Translations under genes and position numbers: made by a program
Origin: Globodera rostochiensis
Lineage: Eukaryota; Nematoda; Chromadorea; Rhabditida; Heteroderidae
DNA length: 64,000 bases
NCBI GenBank assembly: GCA_018350325.1
Contig: JAEVLN010000002.1
Span: 5,005,456-5,069,455 of the forward strand
Reading direction: 5' to 3'
Shown: in pieces, positions 59,590-64,000 of the stretch
Position numbering within the stretch: position 1 is the first letter of the stretch
Layout of the letters: each line of letters opens with the position of its first letter
The notes under the pieces: model-generated
Database searches by the model: none
Told to the model about the DNA's origin: nothing
What the model saw: only the letters and a program-made list of their open reading frames with translations

Positions 59590-59860
59590 GAAGGCGTTAG
59601 CAGGGGTGCATCGAAACCTTTTGGTTTCGATCGACAATTTCGAGGTTTTTCTTTCGTTTCGATTTCGAAAAACAAAAGACTCGAAATTTTTGTCGAATGA
59701 GAAATTGTATCAAAATGTTTGAGACGCCCAGAACAATAAGCGAGGCCAGGAAAAGTTCAGAAATTTTAACTAATTTCTTTAAGAATATAAAATTCGTCTC
59801 CAAACTTAGAATAAATTAAGCCATATTTTTTAAACTTTCCGACGGCACCGTCGAACTAAA
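59590..59860. mobile_element. Fragment of a transposon with ggggtgcatcgaaac
   Basis: Contains aggggtgcatcgaaac, cgaaa-rich palindromic stretches and ccgacggcaccgtcg, motifs shared with the interiors of the hAT elements here. Ends and target duplication were not found. Confidence 0.35.
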
Positions 59861-60239
59861 TGCCACAAACCAAGACCGCATGCATTGACCAACCTCTGCT
59901 TAATGCCAAAAAGTCCAATGAAACAAGCCCTATTTTTTAGGCATTGAAAATTCAACTGGTTAAAAAGAACAAATCTCTTAAACTTTTTATTAAATTAATA
60001 ATATAAGATTAGAACATCTCTTCAAATTAATGTTTTTAAGTAACCATGTTTATTTTTGTATTAAAATTTTATTCTGTTTTTTTCTCATATTGCAATAATA
60101 ATTCTTTTTTTAAACATATTTACCAACAAGCATATTAGTTATTTTTTATTATTAATTTTTTATTGCTTAGTTTAAATAGTTTACATTTTATTTAACTCAG
60201 TAAAAACAAATGCTTTGAATTTTCTATAGAAATTAGAAC

Positions 60240-60620
60240 TTAAAATATTTATTAATTGGCAGCAGCACGGCGACAGCGCCACAACGACCCACATCCACCA
60301 GCCGCCATCTAAAATTGGCGGTTATATATATGTACAGAGCATATAAAATTTCTAAGCTTAACTTAAACCGGTTCAAAACCGGTTTAAAGGCTTTTTCAAC
60401 ACAAATTTCTTAAACGAAAATTCGATTTTCACCTGCATTGCTTTCAGCTGCAATGTCGTTGTGGCCTAAATGAACTAAATTCTTTAGATGTCATCACGAA
60501 TCTCGCCTACCATCTTAATGTTGAAATTATTTTATTTTTTACTTCTTCACTAAATAACATCTATTTTTAAATAATGTTTTTATTAATCTCGATCAAAATA
60601 GCGTGACACCTGCCCGAAGG
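60240..60620. other. GC-richer islands without a resolved frame
   Basis: Islands at 60258-60320 (gacagcgccacaacgaccca), 60430-60520 and 60600-60630 stand out from AT-rich intron and may be exons on +. I could not pair acceptors and donors convincingly. Confidence 0.25.
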
Positions 60621-63482
60621 CCAATTTTTTTAAATATATTTTTATTTATTTTTTATTTTAAATAATTTAATCGGCTTCATGTAGTAAAAGAATAGAAATA
60701 ATTTCTTGTTTAAATTTTAATTTGCTTAATGGATTTATTAATTGCATTGATCTCTCGCATAAAAATTTATTTAGAAATTTTACATTTCATTATCAATAAA
60801 TAACTTTTTGTTTTGCTAGCATATATTTTAGGCTCTTCAAATTTTAATTTGCCACACGGGTTTTGCAACGAATTCATAAAAATATCCTGTGTGGGCATTG
60901 TTTTATCTTAATTATTATTTTGCTGAAGTTTTGATAGGAAAGCTTTTATGAATAATTATCATTGCAATATTTTGTTCTTAGCGAAATTGCCGTTGTTGAT
61001 ATATCGCCATTCGATTCAAATTCTTTTAAAATTAATACAATTAAACTAACTTCGTTGTATTATTTTAACTCTCAAATTTGAAGCATTATACAATATATAG
61101 AGCGCCCAGTTTCCAAATTAATTTTTCATTTGCTTATAGGTTAAAATTTGACAATTTTTTTGGTTTATTTTATCATTTTTTGGTTTCAAGTGATTATAAT
61201 AATTTTATCGTTATTTTTACCATAATGTTGCCAGAAAATTATTCTTTGTAATTTTTTCCCGTTTTTGTTTTTTGATTATAAATAAGTAGGCTCTGTTTGG
61301 ACTAATTCTTTTTTTAAATAAAAATTATAATTCTTGCTCTCTCCATAACTCCATGCTTGTTTTGTTATATTTAATTTGATTTGGTTTATAAAAGCAAAAA
61401 TTTTTTTTTGCTTATCATAAAATATAAATCAAAAACCTTTTTATATTTTTCGCATATGTTTTAATGTAAAACGGAGAATAAAAATCATATTCATGCAAAC
61501 ATAGCAAATTTTAAAATTTAATAACTTTTAGGGTTACATTAGGTTATCAATTTTTTTCCAATTTAAAGTTTTTTACATAAACTTTAATTCGTTAATCATT
61601 ATATCCGTTTTTGATTATTGGTAGAGAATTCATCAGAATTAAAGTAAATGTTTCGGGTTCGGGATGCATGACCTAAACAACGTGAAGAAAAACGCGAACG
61701 TCGATAAGTACTGGTAGTCCAAAGATTTAGCACAATGTTGCTGGACGAGTGTTCTTGCTTATGGGTCACACCTAGAATGTTGTCGCTGGCAAATATAAAT
61801 TCGAGTTCTAATGTTTTCTACTTATAAATTAATAACAAACACGCTACTAAATTAAAATTTTTATTTTTGATTATCTTATTTTTTTTATTTGTATAATTAT
61901 GCCTACTGTGCCTCAAGAATGCTCCTTGATAATTTAAAGCTTCCTTTCTTTCAATCCCACAACATCGTCATGGACTTGTTACCCTTTATGACATGGCCTA
62001 GTATTAAAAAATAATTTGCTTTAATTAAGTTAAAGTTTATTTGATTCATACTCATTAAAAAAATAAAGAATAAAGTTTAATGAAAAAAATTTTATACCAT
62101 GATGGTTTTTTAATTTAAAGCCATCAAAAAAATTGTTTTGTTAGTTAGACTCTAATATATAAATCGTTTAGTGCTTATGCCAGACTAATTACGCATGTTC
62201 AAGATTTTATGGTCGATGTTTTTCTTAAAAACCAAATTTAGGTTAAAAATGTTATTTTATGTATTATTTATATATTATTATTGGCATGGGGATGGTTGAC
62301 AAATCGAACGACTAATGGTTAGCTTTCCTTATGGCGTCGATAAAATTTCTAATTTAGCCTAATTCCATCATTTAGTTCACCACGAGTCGTTAATAGATTA
62401 TTCTTGTTACTTTAAATTGTAAATTCCATATATTTTTTTAAGTTCAATTACCTATTTATATTTATTATGTTTTATTTTTAATGTAAATTTTAATTTAAAA
62501 ATTTGGTCTATAAATTAATTCCACATTTTATTCAAGCTTATTTATTTAATCATATTGTTAAAAAAGATTTGCGAGTTTAATCAAGTTCAAGTCAAATCGT
62601 GAACGGATATTTTAAAATTTAAATCTTTCTGGATTATTCATAATTTTCTACATGTATTATTTTTATTTTTAATTATAAACCTTTTGGTTACAAATAAAAT
62701 TTTAAGCTTACTTCGATTTTCAATTTTTACGAGAAATTTATTGTAGTTTGAATCTTTTTATTACAATTTTGATTACCATTATTTTCTTTCTTTGGCTGTT
62801 TTTTGAAAGATTTAGATAGTTTTCAAAGAACTTACTTAAAAGCAATACATTCTTTTAATTGTTTCATATTAATAAACTTATGAAGTTGTCAAGTAAATAT
62901 TCAATCTTTGTACTAATATTAAACTGCAAAAAAAGCAACAATTGCGCCTTTTTGCCATTTAATTGCCTCATCGGTAAACAATGTAATTTTTTAGATTCAA
63001 CTATTGCCGTTGCGAATACTCATTTTTTTTGAATGCTCGAATAAAATATTTAGAATTTATACACCCAACCATTTATTTAAGCATTTGCCTTTTACAAAAT
63101 ATTGCACACAATTTTTTCATTTACTTTATCTAAAACCTGAATATTCCTCGTTATTATGTACGACGCACTTCAATCGTTATTACAAATAAATGCCATTTTA
63201 AATAAAATAATAGCTTTATTCTATAATTGGAGTTAAATATTTTGTTGCATATTTTAATTAGTTTCTATTTTAACGGGCTTTTACGCCAACAATAAAGCAC
63301 ATTAACTGCACTCGGATTAATTAGTATTTATCAGCTATATTTTTATCTTCTTTTACAAAAATAAAACATAAAAAAATATCATTTATAAACAAAATTTGAC
63401 AAATAATATTTTTAATTTCTTGTTTTACTAGAATAAATTTTATAAAACTTGCTTAAATTGTTTATTTATTTTTTGTTATCAG

Positions 63483-63540
63483 CCATGGAGAGTGCCGTAA
63501 CACCGCCTTCCACGAAGCAGGCCATGTCGTGGTGACTCGG
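63483..63540 (+). CDS. Candidate exon carrying a His-Glu-Ala-Gly-His motif
   Basis: A strong acceptor (ttttttgttatcag) and donor CGG|GTATTG bound 58 bases. With one leading base the frame reads His-Gly-Glu-Cys-Arg-Asn-Thr-Ala-Phe-His-Glu-Ala-Gly-His-Val-Val-Val-Thr-Arg. This resembles the zinc site of M41 (FtsH/AFG3/YME1-like) metalloproteases, but neighbouring islands do not give a convincing M41 or AAA domain. A second frame (Met-Glu-Ser-Ala-Val-Thr-Pro-Pro) is also open, so the motif may be chance. Confidence 0.35.
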
Positions 63541-64000
63541 GTATTGCTTTTTCGCGTCATATGATCCTAAATTTATCATAGTTTATTCGCACTTTTTATG
63601 ATATGAAGCAAACTTTTCTTATTTAATTTTATTCCATGGTGTGTTGTGTTCCAGAAAAGCTTGCATCTGTAAATCTGTGATGTAAAAAAAGATTATTTGG
63701 TCCTCTGCTAAAAATTAGCAAGAGCAATAATATGTAATATTTTATTATGAATTTATTTTAATTCCCAAAAGTATGTTCATCCCCCATGGGTCAACATTTG
63801 CCTAATCATTATTATTTTTAATATCAGGACTATTCTTCGCCGTATTTTTTTTTTTGAAGTATAAAACCGGGTCTTTATAAAAAAATATCAGTCGCTTCAT
63901 GTAGTTGTTTTTAAAAAATCAGATTTATGAACAATTTCTTCATTATAACTTTTTTTAAAATATCAAGCCGTTTGTCGTATCCATTTGGCGATTGAGTTTA

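Larger units (their letters stand above)
51790..63480 (+). repeat. Tandem paralogous blocks, about 9.4-10.2 kb apart
   Basis: Matches include 51812/61709 (tactg-agtccaaa), 51950-52060/62205-62280, 52195-52330/62385-62540 (caccacgag-gttaat-gatta), 53603-53680/62993-63060 (ttagattcaactattg) and 58300-58450/63173-63480. The order is largely conserved. Confidence 0.65.
50090..64000 (+). other. Third T-rich domain, inferred + strand genes
   Basis: From about 50,090 the + strand is T-rich to the window end. Blocks at 51.8-53.7 kb recur in the same order at 61.7-63.1 kb, so two related transcription units may lie head to tail. Islands at about 50555-50700, 52100-52215, 52950-53020, 55560-55610, 55740-55860, 56880-56970, 57150-57420, 58600-58690 and 61640-61810 have coding-like composition, but I cannot fix their frames. 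Confidence 0.45.

Noticed and set aside
1..64000. CRISPR arrays, bacterial operons, riboswitches, replication origins
   Set aside because: No regularly spaced repeats, Shine-Dalgarno-linked frames or prokaryotic genes occur; the window is eukaryotic.

Overview
The window reads as nuclear DNA of an invertebrate animal. It is very AT-rich, has no rRNA, canonical tRNA, operon or long open reading frame, and carries many terminal-inverted-repeat transposons with clean 8-bp target duplications. An insect or another small invertebrate would fit; I cannot name the species. Coding sequence appears only as short GC-richer islands of about 13-180 bases, many flanked by AG/GT splice signals, scattered through long AT-rich introns.

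Strand composition splits the window into five domains: T-rich on + at 1-24,900, A-rich at 24,900-40,230, T-rich to 44,850, A-rich to 50,090, then T-rich to the end. Introns of AT-rich animals are T-rich on the sense strand, and the candidate splice signals agree with this. I therefore read transcription as +, -, +, -, +, with convergent 3' ends near 24.9 and 44.85 kb and divergent starts near 40.2 and 50.1 kb.

Reading-frame phase lets some exons be chained. On + these are a gene end at 479-639, exons at 3,256-6,081, a near-complete model with start and stop at 10,068-13,087, a possible first exon at 14,213 with later exons to 23.5 kb, and exons at 40,999-44,497, 54,811-54,903 and 63,483-63,540. 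On - the best chain is eight exons from 31,349 down to a stop at 27,675; further exons upstream may reach an ATG at 40,013. A second - gene ends at 44,940. I recognise no product. The peptides are short and Cys/Tyr/Trp-containing.

The locus is an array of diverged relatives. Introns and exons at 35.3 and 37.6 kb, 31.5 and 38.2 kb, 29.1 and 30.5 kb, 52-54 and 62-63 kb, 7 and 16 kb, 14.8 and 42.8 kb, and 1.2, 15.3 and 20.1 kb are copies of each other. A 54-base exon pair keeps identical length and splice sites but has mostly amino-acid-changing differences. The overall picture is a cluster of fast-evolving micro-exon genes, comparable in architecture to aphid bicycle genes or schistosome MEGs; homology to either is untested.

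Mobile DNA: five hAT-type non-autonomous elements with 8-bp target duplications (9,042; 25,436; 33,330; 47,319; 55,918), several foldback elements, a decayed BEL/Pao-like integrase fragment at 2.6-2.9 kb, and tRNA-derived pieces.
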